DNA of 64,000 nucleotides from Zea mays (GCF_902167145.1 NC_050104.1:6346001-6410000); one strand, 5' to 3'. Positions 44,374 to 56,135 are shown, counted from the stretch's first letter. Notes: generated by a model from the sequence alone, not told the origin. Program-made: numbers and translations.

Positions 44374-45048
44374 ACCTCTTCAAAATCCACCTAGCAGGTT
44401 AGTGGAGTCATAATGTGAAGGCGAATTTTTTTTCCAGTATGTTGTTTTGTGTCATGGTTTTCAGTTTTGAGCTTCTTCTTGACAGCTTGAAGACAACCTT
44501 TGCCCACGAGCCTCATGCAAGCTTTTTAGTTGCATCAGACTGAAGACGACCTTCCCAAATTTCTGACTCTCAGTATACTATACCTTGTTACATTCACTGC
44601 CAGTCTGTCGCTGGACAATGATGAGTTCTAGAGCAATTGTGGACTGTGTTTGTAAATGGAGGCAGATGCTAGCGTTGATCATTTTTCACTGTACGTTTCT
44701 TCCTTCTGGTTGGTGGTACGTGCTCTGCTGCAATTTCAAGCGAACAGATTTCAGCACCTCGTGTCATTTTTTTTAGAAATTTGTTATTTCTGTCAACGGA
44801 TTTCTTCCAAGGTGTATGTCAAGTTTCTTACCTCACGATTCAGGATATTAGATTCACGCTGAACTCCCGGTGAAGATTTGGGTTAGGCCATTAGGGTTGA
44901 GGGGTTCAGGGTGTTGTGTGGCTTCTTGGCTGTAGAGGGAGGACGCAGATCAAGTGCAAAGAAAAGGCGTCGTTACGACGGCCGATGACGGAGTGTCTTT
45001 CTTTGTCGAATGTCTTTCTGTGAGAGTCCTGCTCTCGGTAAACGTGGT
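44374..45048 (+). other. 3' flank of the HVA22-like gene
   Basis: Presumed 3' UTR and spacer. There is no clear AATAAA signal close to the stop, and the last 80 bases are CACTA-subterminal-like (TTTCTTTGTCGAATGTCTTTC). Confidence 0.4.
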
Positions 45049-45119
45049 CACTACCGAGAGTAGGATTTTGCCGAGTGCCCGACAGAAAGCACTCGGCAAA
45101 GAGCCGGATTCCGGTAGTG
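45049..45119. mobile_element. 71-bp CACTA-type remnant (both termini, almost no interior)
   Basis: Starts CACTACCGAGAGTAGG and ends GCCGGATTCCGGTAGTG, with inverted subterminal TTTGCCGAGTGC motifs between, typical of grass CACTA elements. No 3-bp duplication (GGT left, AGC right), so it is a deletion product or fragment. Confidence 0.7.
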
Positions 45120-45200
45120 AGCATTCTGAGCGACGCAGAATGGATCCAGCAATTGAAATTGGCGTTCAATGTTCGCATCACTGCGTTCCGCTTACCTTTA

Positions 45201-45319
45201 GGTGTTGCTTGGTTCACGAAATTTCCTAGTGTGGTATCTGATTACGGTTAGACTTAAACAAAATGGTCTAACATTATCAGTTACCCATTACATTACAAAT
45301 ATGTGAACCAAACGACACC
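45201..45319. mobile_element. Tourist-type MITE, 119 bp
   Basis: Ends GGTGTTGCTTGGTTCAC and GTGAACCAAACGACACC (two mismatches), flanked by TTA (45198-45200 and 45320-45322). No coding capacity. Confidence 0.9.
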
Positions 45320-45322
45320 TTA

Positions 45323-47476
45323 GATTGATCTATTAATTTTATATATAGTTTTTTGCGTTGTTCATTTAGAAGATTGTTGATTTAGTTACAACTTGCGATA
45401 GGTTTTTACTTATACCGTCGAATGTGGCTCTCATCTAAGTTCTAGAGATGGCGCTAGTCAAGGTGTTCGTGTTCCCACTTCGGCTATATTTGGATACTCA
45501 CCCCAACACATATGAATTGAAGGAGATTGAGATGTAAATTAAATTAATTTACATCTCAATCCATCTCAACCCATGCATGCTGGATATTGAGGTCACCGAT
45601 CAACTTGCCCTCACCTATGGGCTCAAGCCTGAATTCCTGCCTGATCAAGTTACCTTCTCTGTACGAAAGATACTTTGGATGCTGAGGTTTCATGAAAAAC
45701 AAACACATCATAAATGCGCGTCATCTCTTGCAATGGGGCCATTTGGATAGGAGAACTGGCTTGAAGGGCTAGTTCGTGCAAGATGTCTTCAGTGGCCATT
45801 ATTAATCTTACCTAGGTAATTCTTGTACGCCGAGCGGGCAGGTTGTCGCCCTGCATCAGCTGCTTTTACCTGTACGTCCTCCGGTCTTCCTGCTGGTACT
45901 TGATCTGGCACCCTAGCTTCACATCTCTTGACAGCCCGTAAAACTCGTGGATTTCAAAACATTACCATTTCCTGGCGCGTCTTTGAAAACAAACTCGGGG
46001 ACGATTTTTTTTCCTTGACGAAGAGAGAAACGTACAGAACCTGCTTGGAATCCCTCCGACAGATCAGCTGATGAGGAGGAGAGAATTCGATGCCAGGGGA
46101 GACGAATCCCTTGCCTTCAAACCTCCACTTCCAGCCGTGCATACCACTACCAGGACCAAAAGGAGAGAGAGTGGCATTCGGATTCGTGATGCCTCGTCTA
46201 TCCCCATCAGACAGTTCGAACGACTACTGTTCTGTGACTGTGAGCTGCGAGAGCGCGCAGTGCGTGTGACTACCTATACTGGCTGGCATATCCGTGTAGT
46301 ATCCGTGCGCGTCGTCGCCGGACACATTCACGCGGTGCCATCGATCTACGCGTTCGGCGTTCCTGCGAGGCAGAAAGAAGCTAGCTAGGCTAGGCACCAT
46401 TTCAACCGATCGACCCAGCAGCTAGCTAGCCTCGATAGCTCTCGTGCGACGACGACACACACAGCGACTACTATATAAGGTAGCTCCAAGGTACTACTGT
46501 CCCAACTCCCACGTAGCTTGACTGACGATCGAACGAAGCAGAGGCGGTCGCCACGAGCCTTTTGCCCGGCCCTGCTCCTCCCATTCACCGGGAGGCGACG
46601 ACAGGCCCGAGTGACCCGCGCATGCGCACAGCCAGACCTGTCGGCGCGCGTCGTCGATCGGGGCCACGGCATGGCATCCCATGCAAAGCGAGAGGTAGAT
46701 GACAAGTGACAACTGACAGCAGCGCGCTCTCACTGCCATGCCATGCCAACTAGCTATCTCCGACCTCCTGGCCTCTCTCATCACACACTACTGGCCAGCA
46801 AGTGTCCGCGAAACTGACCCGGCCGCCGTTTGGCTGTCGTCTTTATCGTTACTGTCCTGATTATGATGGCTTGCTTAATTAGGCGTCGCGGCACGTAACG
46901 ACGAACGCGCGCGGTTAGATTGGATGGAACCGAACAAGCTGCTAGCGAGGAGTGTAGCTAGCACGCTGTAAACAAATTAAGCTGCTGCGTGATGGCAGAT
47001 GAGACATGTAGATATATATATAGATATTGATATATTACCAGTACGTACGTAGTACAAGTTGACAGATCGATCGGGGTTGGTCGGTTGTCTGTCAAGGAGG
47101 AAACAACTCGATCCAGACCACACACATAGGTTTACACCACCACCACGACGACGACGACGAACATGGGACGAAGCAGCCAAGTACAAACAAATGGAAAAGG
47201 AGCTAAGCTACTAGGAGAGTATAGCAAGGAAACAAACAGCCAAGAGTGGAAGAGAGAGAAACCATACTTAAGCTAGGCAGCCCTAGTTAATACGGAGTAG
47301 TACTTAATAATGCCCTACCAATTAATAAACCAGCCTTAGCCTGTCGTCGGCGTACGTCGTCCTTGGGTATATTCAGCTGCTATATGTGGTACACACACAC
47401 ACACTCGGCAATGCGCTGAGATCTGGCGATGGCGAGAGGCCGGCCGTCACGCCATGGCCGGACGGACGGACTTGGG
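45323..47476. other. Intergenic, includes the presumed 3' UTR of the PRE/ILI-type gene
   Basis: I see no gene. A palindrome at 45525-45565 (GATTGAGATGTAAATTAAAT and its complement) could form a hairpin and may be a MITE remnant. A (CA)n run lies at 47391-47404 and (ACGACG)n at 47148-47161. The mixed open frames at 46070-46780 lack any recognisable motif. Confidence 0.4.
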
Positions 47477-48057
47477 CTAGCGGAGGAGGCTGCGGATGAT
47501 CTCGGCGCCGGGGCTGTTGTGGTCCATGCTGGCCATGAGGTCCGACAGGCGGTCGCTCAGATCGTCCACCTCCCGGTGCAGGCTCTTGATGTAGCTGCAG
47601 GTCTCCTTGAGCAGCTTCGTCGTCGACGCCTGCATATCACATCGTACGCACACCACCGTTGTTTTGTTTACATCATCAGACGATCCACGACGATCTCTTG
47701 GCTTGGAGCGAGTGAGCTACCAGCTGCCAATAGCACTCTTTATGCATACTTGCAATAAGCGGTACGGTGGCACTGGCACCGCAGTGTATAGCACTCTTTA
47801 ATTTATGCATGTGTGTCGTGTCGGTGTGATGGTGTCAGTGTCACTACTCAATACTGTGAGATCAGAGAAGTAAAACTACCTAGCTAGCTAGCTAGATCAT
47901 GCACATCTTGGTTTGAATGCGCATGCGTTGTATCGTATATTCATACCTGGCTGCCGCCACGGCGGCGCGCGCTGGGGAGCAGCGTCTGCAGCCTCGAGAT
48001 AAGCTCGTTGATCTCCTCCTCCGAGACCGTCGACGCGCGGGACCTCCGGCTCGACAT
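47477..48057 (-). CDS. ILI: PRE/ILI-type atypical (non-DNA-binding) bHLH protein, two exons, intact
   Basis: Exon 1 48057-47947 and exon 2 47629-47477, with a 317-bp GT...AG intron, encode 87 aa, the usual size of this family (about 90). Helix 1 is [17 protein letters not shown], the loop is SARRRGGSQ, and helix 2 is [20 protein letters not shown], continuing as a leucine-rich coil to LIRSLLR-like EIIRSLLR. There is no basic region before helix 1, so it should not bind DNA. Members (Arabidopsis PRE/KIDARI, rice ILI/BU1) dimerise with and inhibit other bHLH proteins, promoting cell elongation and lamina bending in brassinosteroid, gibberellin and light signalling. It acts in the nucleus or cytoplasm. 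The exact orthologue is not assignable here. Confidence 0.93.
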
Positions 48058-48325
48058 CGTCCTTGTGTTAGAGAGAGAGAGAGAGAGATAATGCGGCGAA
48101 GAAGACCACCGGCCGGGATCGCGGAGGCTAAGCGACCGCCGGTGATGGAGCGAGACGACGATCGAGAGCAGCACCGAAGAGCGAGCTGAGCGGGAGGAAG
48201 GGGAGAGCAGCTGTGCGCGACCCGAGATCGAGCTCAGGAGCTATCCGATGAACGCTGGACGGCAAGCTCTCAAGTGTGGCGATCGATGGGAAGCAGAAAG
48301 GGGGCGGGGGGCTTAATTTATAGGG
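48058..48325 (-). promoter_or_regulatory. 5' UTR and TATA box of the PRE/ILI-type gene
   Basis: Minus-strand TATAAAT at 48322-48316 would place the transcription start near 48290 and give a leader of about 230 bases, with a CT/GA repeat (48070-48089) just before the start codon. Confidence 0.6.
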
Positions 48326-48730
48326 GAGACGAGACCAGCCGAGAGCCAGACGGAGGAGTTAGTTAGCTCTGCTACAAAGTAGTTTGGTCCTAGCCGAGCA
48401 GCAGCCCGAGCTTGAGGGGGAAGCTTGAGCTAGAGGTGGCTGGAGTCAGGCGGGCACAAGCGCACAAGGACAGGAAGATGTAACGCGATCCGTGATGATG
48501 CCAAGAGACAGCGAGTGATGTGGTGAAGAAACCGGCCCGCTGCCGTTGCAGGCATCACCTACAGAGAATTTGGGGGTTTCGGGGAGGGAGAGGGCCCGCG
48601 GCGCGTCCGGTCCCTCTCTTGTTGCTGTCAATAGCGGACGCCCACGGGCCCACCGTCTAGTTATGAGTTACGGCCACAGACCAACCTCCCACTCCACTTG
48701 CCGCGTGCCAAGGAATTCGGCTACCAGTAG

Positions 48731-49261
48731 GTAACTGGTGAAGATCCTTTCAAAAAAGAACTTTGTTGCCTCCTACACTATATATCGTCGTTGTCTAGAT
48801 CCCGTACGTCGCAACCGTTTCCATTCGTAATTGAGTGTGTATAGTATAAAATATTAAGATATGTATGTTTTGTTGGTTAGATGAGTACCAACATGAGTTT
48901 AAAACCAACAACCATAGTTTGAATTCCTGTCTATACATAATTTTAGCTTTCTACCTTTAAATAAATATGGAAGGAAAGAGGTGTCGCACCACGACGATAA
49001 AAACTGTGTTTTTTATGTGATTTTAACTTATTAAGGTTCTTTAAACATACAAAATCATTTTAGGTTTCTCGATTTTTGGGAAAATTATTAATGATAGATT
49101 TGGACTAGATAACAAAAGTTTCTAGAAATTAGATTCAGCTACAAAAGACAGTAGAGAAAAATCCAGAATATTGTAATCAATGTCTAAATGTGTTTCAAAA
49201 ACTTCTCATAAACAAACAAAAAATATATGAGATGCATCTAGTATATATGAATGCAACGTAC

Positions 49262-49325
<64 letters not shown>
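48731..49325. repeat. Direct duplication, copy 1
   Basis: Starts near AACTGGTGAAGATCCTTT and ends in the AT microsatellite. It matches 49324-50400 through TTGTTGCCTCCTACACTAT, TAATTTTAGCTTTCTACC and TCAATGTCTAAATGTGTTTC. No gene. Confidence 0.8.
49264..49324. repeat. (AT)n microsatellite at the duplication junction
   Basis: About 30 uninterrupted AT units. A second, short AT run is at 49500-49518. Confidence 0.95.
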
Positions 49326-49326
<1 letters not shown>

Positions 49327-50400
49327 CTGGTGAAGATCCTTTTAAAAAAAGAACTTTGTTGCCTCCTACACTATCGCCGTACTCTAGATTTTCTAGTAAG
49401 CTCTGAAATCAGGGTAAAGTATTATTTACTAGTTAATTAGGTACTCGTAGGTTGCAACGGTTTTCATTCATAATTGAGTGTAGAGTATAAAACATAAAGA
49501 TATATATATATATATATATGTTCTGTTGGTTAGATGAGTACAGACGCGAGTTTAAAGCCAAAAACTATGGTTTAAATTCCTATCTATACATAATTTTAGC
49601 TTTCTACCTTTAAATGTGGAAGGAAAGAAGTGCTGCACGCTAGCCTTTCAGGAGGTCTGGAGCTAAGAGATACACTATTTAGCGCTAACCAAAATTAGCC
49701 GCTAATAGCCTTATTTAGCCCGCTAAATACACAACATTAGCTCGATTTAGTTGCTAAACACACAATCTTTTTTACTGTTCGAACCTTTGAAACATTGAGA
49801 CCCAAAAACAAACTGTGAGCAGACCCTTTAACTTAATGTTTGTTAGATAGTGGTTAAATGCCTTTTACATGTGTCGTTGAACGTTGAATTTGCATGTATG
49901 TTGATTTATTATTGAACATTTGAACAACTAGTTTGAATTGTAAGGTTCAAATATTGATCATTTAATGTATATATAAAAGTTATGTCATGTTTTTTTTAAA
50001 ACCCGCTAAATGAATTAGCTTGCCGTTATAGCCTTTATAGCTTATCTAAAAGCTCACCGCTAAGGCCCTTAGCCGGACATTTAAAACAGTGGCTGCACGA
50101 CGATGATAAAAACTGTGTTTTTCATGTGATTTTCTATCCTCGAGTAAAAAGTTACAGTACACACTTATTAAGGTTCTTTAAACATACAAAATCATTTTAA
50201 GTTTCTCGATTTTTGGGAAAAGTATTAATGATAGATTTGGACTAGATAACAAAAGTTTCTAGAAATTAGATTCAGCTACAAGACAGTAGAAAAAAATGCA
50301 GAATATTGTAATCAATGTCTAAATGTGTTTCAGAAACTTCTCATAACAAACAAAAACTATATGAGATGCATCTAGTATGAATGCAACGTACATTATATAT
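49324..50400. repeat. Direct duplication, copy 2, interrupted by an insertion
   Basis: Colinear with 48731-49262 except for a 452-bp insertion at 49640-50091 and a small extra segment near 50140 (TATCCTCGAGTAAAAAGTTA). The two copies differ by scattered substitutions. Confidence 0.8.
49640..50091. mobile_element. 452-bp insertion with an 8-bp target duplication (hAT-like MITE?)
   Basis: GCTGCACG occurs on both sides (49632-49639 and 50092-50099), and copy 1 of the surrounding duplication lacks the insert. An 8-bp duplication fits the hAT superfamily. The right end, read inward, is CACTGTTTTAAATG. The left terminus CTAGCCTTTC does not pair with it, though CACTATTTAGCG at 49672 might, so the ends are imperfect. 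Internal TTAGC/GCTAA motifs repeat. No coding capacity. Confidence 0.6.
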
Positions 50401-50626
50401 TGAATGCATTCATGTTAGTTTCACCTCAATGCTTAGACATTTATTAATGTCAAACCACACTGTAGCCAGCATGGCCTTGGCAGTTGGCACCACATGGATC
50501 CTACGTGGGAAGCAAGGATTGTGCGTGAAAAATGGGATTTCATCTCCAATTCGTACCAAAAAAATGCGGATCTTGTGTCTTCTTCCTCTTGGCATTTCTT
50601 CATATATTTTGTATCAACACTTAGGG

Positions 50627-50850
50627 GGGTGATTGAATTGAGGAATCAATCCACTCAAAATTAGGTGGTGCATCATGAGTCTATTTCTCAAATTTAGTGG
50701 GTTGATCATATTTCTCATATTAGTACCAACAAACTAAGAATGAGGTGGTGATAGATCAATTCATTCCAATCCACAAATTAAACAAAAAAATTGAGGAGTG
50801 AGAAGATGATGAATTAACTGATTCCTTAAACCAAATTACTCTATTAATTG
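50627..50850. mobile_element. MITE related to the foldback element at 22869-23301
   Basis: It shares the order GGTGGTGCATCATGAG, GAGGTGGTGATAGATCAA, TTGAGGAGTGAGAAGATGAT with the right arm of that element, as a single diverged unit. The termini are degraded. A further scrap is at 52058-52090. Confidence 0.5.
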
Positions 50851-51326
50851 TCCATGTGAAACCGGCTCCTTGCCTCCGTTGGATACATTTTACCCCTTCT
50901 CTAAATAGTGTAACTTGGAACCTCCTCCTTTTATTCAGGGCCAAAACTATATAGGAGGCAGTGGATGCATATGTACCCTGAAAATTTGTAAAACTAGTGA
51001 TTTAGTCCAAATTATCACCATATATATACCATTTACAAATTATTACTATGCACCCTCAAGACATTTACATCCTCCTTTGATTTTCTCTAGCTTCTCCACT
51101 AGTTATTCCACATCCTCAAAACCAACTCTGAGCTTGTGCTGTTGTGCAACACTTGTACCTAATCCTCCTACCAATATAATACCAAAATGTGCATCCATAT
51201 TTGCCATGCTACAAAGGATGTATATACGGTGAAAATTTAATTAAATCTATAGATTATATATTTTTTGGGTGCACTTGCACCTCCTATCATCGATATAGCT
51301 TCGCCCCTGCACAAAAAACGACCAAC
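50851..51326. other. Intergenic, no gene seen
   Basis: AT-rich sequence. A degraded transposon edge may end in the CACCTCCTATCATCGATATA segment near 51280, but no boundary can be set. Confidence 0.35.
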
Positions 51327-51329
51327 TAA

Positions 51330-51462
51330 GGGCTTGTTCGGTTAGCTCTCAATCCATGTGCATTGAGTGAGATTTAGTGGATTTAAATCCCAAGCAAGTC
51401 AAACTTCTTCTTAATTTTTTGCAATCTCGATCCATTGGTAACGGGATTAACCGAACAAGGCC
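51330..51462. mobile_element. Tourist-type MITE, 133 bp, sharing termini with the PIF element
   Basis: GGGCTTGTTCGGTTAGCTC at the left and ATTAACCGAACAAGGCC at the right, flanked by TAA (51327-51329 and 51463-51465). The end motif GG[C/G]C[C/T]TGTTCGG is the same as in the 3.9-kb PIF element at 13776-17665. Confidence 0.9.
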
Positions 51463-51465
51463 TAA

Positions 51466-53975
51466 AACTTCACCAAATCTATAGAAGATGTGACCACAAT
51501 TATTATTATTATCATGACCATCCGCCGTCTACAGTTCATGCTTTAGACTCCTCTTGGACCTTCTAGCCAGTGCGGATGAGCTAAGACTCGACACACGGAA
51601 AGAGCAACGACGGTGACGGTGAAAGTGCTGACGCGCGGCGGCAGTTTGGTTAGTTGATGCCAAGGAGACAGACGAAAAAAAAGGGAAGCCAAGACTTAGG
51701 CAGCACTGTAGATGACATTGTTTGATACCGTTTTCGTTTGCAGAGAGAATTTTGAAATAAAGGATGATCGAGATAGGAGCTGGGATAAAGGAGTTGTTGG
51801 AGATCAAACCCTTACTGTTTATAAATGACATTGTTTAATACCGTTACCGTTTGTAGATGACATTGTTTAATTATACCGTAAATCGGTGCATGCATGCTAA
51901 ACGAATAATTTGTGGACATTTTTAGTGAATAATGCAACCTTTACTACACGAGAGTAGTTCATACAATGCTTGCGAGATAGTCCCCATAGATCAGAATGCA
52001 TAAAGTATGAGTAGAAGTATGAAATGGCACCCTCTTGTGTTTGTGCACAAAACTAAACGAGAAAGTGAGGAGTGAGAAGATTTTTAAACCAAACATGCTA
52101 TTATGTCGCATCTCGACGTAACTCCATAGGGTACGTAGCTAACAGTGATGTGTATGTATGCATGCATGTGTGTATGAATTCGTTTTCCTGAGCGCCGCGC
52201 GGCGGCTGTCTAAGGTACAAAATCGGTGCATGTGCCACAGCCGCGCGCGCCGCAATACACGGCACCGCATGGATGGTCTCTGGCCGGGATCGCGCGGGGC
52301 GTCGCGTCACCCGTCAGCCCCCGTCTCGGCACAGCTGGGTAGCAATGCAAGCAGCTCGCTCTCGCTGTCGTGCGCGCGCGCGGCCGCACAAGCCAAAGGC
52401 CGGGGGACCAATACCCACGGATTTTGTTGGCGCGCTCCGGCCGGCTGTCTCGTCTCCTCTCGGACCAGGGCAGGCGCTCGATCGATCAGCAGCAGCGGCA
52501 GCGCGCGGAGAAGTGGGAACGAACGGGGCTCCGCGGCCGGGGTTGGAACGGAACGACGGACGAATGAAGCCCCAGGTCGAGCCTGCGGCACCCGGGTGTC
52601 ACATCCGGCGGGACGACGCCGATGTCTCGGACGACATGCGCATATGCGCCTTAACTCCCTCGTGATTCCGCCCGTCGCGCGCGTCCCTGTCGCCGGCCGG
52701 CCGTAAACGTATCCCTCTCGCCACCCTTAATTCGCCGCGGGTCGCTCGTCGCTCGGCCGGGCTAACGGTACGTACGTGGATCGGTTGGGGCATAACTGTT
52801 TCCGGATAAATGCGCCGAGGGACACGTGTCGACCGGCCGGCATGCGCAGATGCAGCAGGCAGCTATATTAGCAGAGCAGGCCACAGCGAGCCGATCGATC
52901 GATCCAGTGGGGGGTCTCTCTCTCTCTCTTCACGCAACCTGCTATCGGTGGCGGTGGGTTGGGAGCCAATGCACAGCGGCGTGACGACGAGAAAGAGCTA
53001 GCGCCATCGGCCGACGACGAGAACAAAATATTGTAGGCGGGTTGTTTTCGGCGGGTCGTTTTACATGCATCGTACAACTGCTGCTGCGCGTACAATCTTT
53101 CGGCGTCCGTGTCCTTGTCGTGCATAAACTCTACGCAAATATTCTTCGCTCCAACTAATCAGGATATTAACGTCACTTTCTCGTCTTCAATTACAAGCTA
53201 TATTCTAACATTTCAACAAGCACCACATGTTTAACTAAAATTCCACAAAAAAAAAACCAAAAGTTTTATGATCAAATAAACATACCGTATAAATATAATC
53301 AATAACCAAACTTAATAACATTTCATCGGCACCATAAATATTAGAAAGGGAAACAAACAGACGGATTATTAGTAGGCCAGAATTTATAATTTGTAGGTCT
53401 AATTATCATAGTTCCATAATGTGCTCAAAAGATGATTATTTGAGATTATTTTTTAGCAAAAGACCATCTACCCAGGTCGTTATGATGGTGAAATTACACG
53501 TATCACCACTTTGTTTTCTCGTACCCCTCCCTTTCTCATACCCGCGCCCGAACTTCTCTCTCCCACCGCGGAGCTCGTTAGCCATAAATGATCGGCCTGC
53601 AGAGCACTGCAGAGCGATGCATTATGATGGTGAAACCACTTGAGTGGATCACGCACCTGGCCTGAGACCAGCCCGTCATAAATGACCGGCCGCATTAACC
53701 GCGCCTAGTGTCGAGCCACATCAGAGGCGGTGGTCCGCCTCCCACTCATCACCTACGGACCCCTCGGACTGCAGAGCACTCATGATCTACGAGCCCCTCG
53801 GACCATGACGAATTTATGGCTCGTGCATCCCCCGCCAGCGACGCACTTATGGACTATCCGGACTAGGTCTGATTGCGTAGGCCGCTGCATGGCACACCAT
53901 GACGAGCCATGCCAAGCCCTAGGCTACAAAGGCCAGGGGTCGGCGTAGCCCGAATGATGTCGCCCGGGCCCCGCG
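51466..53975. other. Intergenic, with a GC-rich island at 52170-52960, no gene supported
   Basis: The island has open frames on several frames of both strands, as expected from high GC, with no recognisable domain, start context or splice signals. A CT repeat is at 52915-52929. Around 53690-53975 the sequence is GC-rich and transposon-like (repeated CCCCTCGGACT), but unassigned. Confidence 0.4.
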
Positions 53976-56135
53976 TGTAACACCCCGTCCAATCCCTAGA
54001 CCGACGGTACTTACTCCTGGCAGCTCTCTAGGATCATATATTGTCCCCACAGACCAACACGGGTCTTTTGTGCACACTTTGACCTCACTCATGCGCACCC
54101 GAGAAAACTTCCCGGTCGGTCACCCATCCCAAATTGGTCAAAGTCAAGCACACTTAACATGGATGTTTTTTCAAGATAGGCTTCCAAAAAATAAGATGCA
54201 CCTTATTGGTATGGATACTCTATTAATTCTATTAAGCCTTCAGCCAGGATATCACCATCCCAGGGGCAAGGATATCACAATCCACCCCCCTTAAAAGACC
54301 GACATCCTAGTCGGTCAACCCCAATACAGGAACCTCCCATCTTAGCCACATCTATGTGTCTAGTGTCGTCATATGCATGCCATGTGACCACTCTGGGCCC
54401 ACATGCACCATGCGCCATATACTCGAACCTCTAACCCACACAAGCCCGTGAAACCTCGAGGGTCGGCTCTGATACCACTTGTAACACCCCGTCCAATCCC
54501 TGGACCAGCGGTACTTACTCTTGGCAGCTCTCTAGGATCATATTTGTCCCCACAGACCAACAAGGGTCTTTTGTGCACACTTTTTCCTCACTCATGCGCA
54601 CTCGAGAAAACTTCCCGATCGGTCACCCATCCCAAATTGCTCCAAGCCAAGCACGCTTAACTTGGAGGTTTTTTCGAGATAAACTTCCGAAAAAGAAGAT
54701 GCACCTTATTGGTATGGATACTCTATTAATTCAATTCAGCCTTAGGCCAGGATATCACCATCCCAGGGGCCAGGATATCACAATCCACCCCCTTAGAAGA
54801 CCGACGTCCTTGTCGGTCAACCCCAATCCAGGAACCTCCCCTCTTAGCCACGTCTGTGTGTCTAGTGTCGTCATATGCCATGCCGTGTGACCACTCTAGG
54901 CCCACATGCGCCATGCGCCATATACCCGAACCCCTAACCCACACATGCCTGTGAAACCTCGAGGGTCGGCACTAATACCACTTGTAACACCCCGTCCAAT
55001 CCCTGGACCAGCGGTACTTACTCTTGGCAGCTCTCTAGGATCATATTTGTCCCCACAGACCAACAAGGGTCTTTTGTGCACACTTTTTCCTCACTCATGC
55101 GCACTCGAGAAAACTTCCCGGTCGGTCACCCATCCCAAATTGCTCCAAGCCAAGCACGCTTAACTTGGAGGTTTTTTCAAGATAGGCTTCCAAAAAATAA
55201 GATGCACCTTATTGGTATGGATACTCTATTAATTCTATTAAGCCTTCAGCCAGGATATCACCATCCCAGGGGCAAGGATATCACAATCCACCCCCCTTAA
55301 AAGACCGACATCCTAGTCGGTCAACCCCAATACAGGAACCTCCCATCTTAGCCACGTCTATGTGTCTAGTGTCGTCATATGCATGCCATGTGACCACTCT
55401 GGGCCCACATGCACCATGCGCCATATACTCGAACCTCTAACCCACACAAGCCCGTGAAACCTCGAGGGTCGGCTCTGATACCACTTGTAACACCCCGTCC
55501 AATCCCTGGACCAGCGGTACTTACTCTTGGCAGCTCTCTAGGATCATATTTGTCCCCACAGACCAACAAGGGTCTTTTGTGCACACTTTTTCCTCACTCA
55601 TGCGCACTCGAGAAAACTTCCCGGTCGGTCACCCATCCCAAATTGCTCCAAGCCAAGCACGCTTAACTTGGAGGTTTTTTCGAGATAAGCTTCCGAAAAA
55701 GAAGATGCACCTTATTGGTATGGATACTCTATTAATTCAATTCAGCCTTAGGCCAGGATATCACCATCCCAGGGGCCAGGATATCACAATCCACCCCCTT
55801 AGAAGACCGACGTCCTTGTGGTCAACCCCAATCCAGGAACCTCCCCTCTTAGCCACGTCTGTGTGTCTAGTGTCGTCATATGCCATGCCGTGTGACCACT
55901 CTAGGCCCACATGCGCCATGCGCCATATACCCGAACCCCTAACCCACACATGCCTGTGAAACCTCGAGGGTCGGCACTAATACCACTTGTAACACCCCGT
56001 CCAATCCCTGGACCAGCGGTACTTACTCTTGGCAGCTCTCTAGGATCATATTTGTCCCCACAGACCAACAAGGGTCTTTTGTGCACACTTTTTCCTCACT
56101 CATGCGCACTCGAGAAAACTTCCCGGTTGGTCACC
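53976..56135 (-). mobile_element. Tandem array of a TRIM-like retroelement: five LTRs, four internal segments
   Basis: Units of 502-504 bp start at 53976, 54480, 54983, 55486 and 55988 (the last cut at 56135 by the second Huck-like element). On the minus strand each unit reads: LTR of about 308 bp (TGGATTGTGATATCC...GGGGTGTTACA), two bases, primer site TGGTATCAGAGCC, about 180 bp of internal sequence, polypurine tract AAGGGGG(G), next LTR. LTRs: 53976-54284, 54480-54787, 54983-55290, 55486-55793 and 55988-56135 (partial). No coding capacity. The primer and polypurine sites next to TG...CA repeats are what define a terminal-repeat retrotransposon in miniature; tandem TRIMs are known in plants. 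The family name is unknown to me. Confidence 0.75.
54465..54477 (-). other. Primer-binding site in TRIM-like internal segment 1
   Basis: Minus strand TGGTATCAGAGCC, two bases from the LTR end. The same is intact in segment 3 (near 55471-55483), but changed to TGGTATTAGTGCC in segments 2 and 4. Confidence 0.8.

Noticed and set aside
46070..46784. Overlapping frames downstream of the PRE/ILI-type gene
   Set aside because: No recognisable motif, opposite-strand overlap, stop pattern consistent with chance.
52158..52706. 182-codon frame in the GC-rich island
   Set aside because: Several frames on both strands are open at once because of GC content; no domain or splice structure.
54403..55666. 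Repeated 85-codon frames (MHHAPYTRTSNPHKPVKPRG...) every 503 or 1006 bp
   Set aside because: They span LTR, primer site and internal segments of the TRIM-like array and follow its period; not genes.
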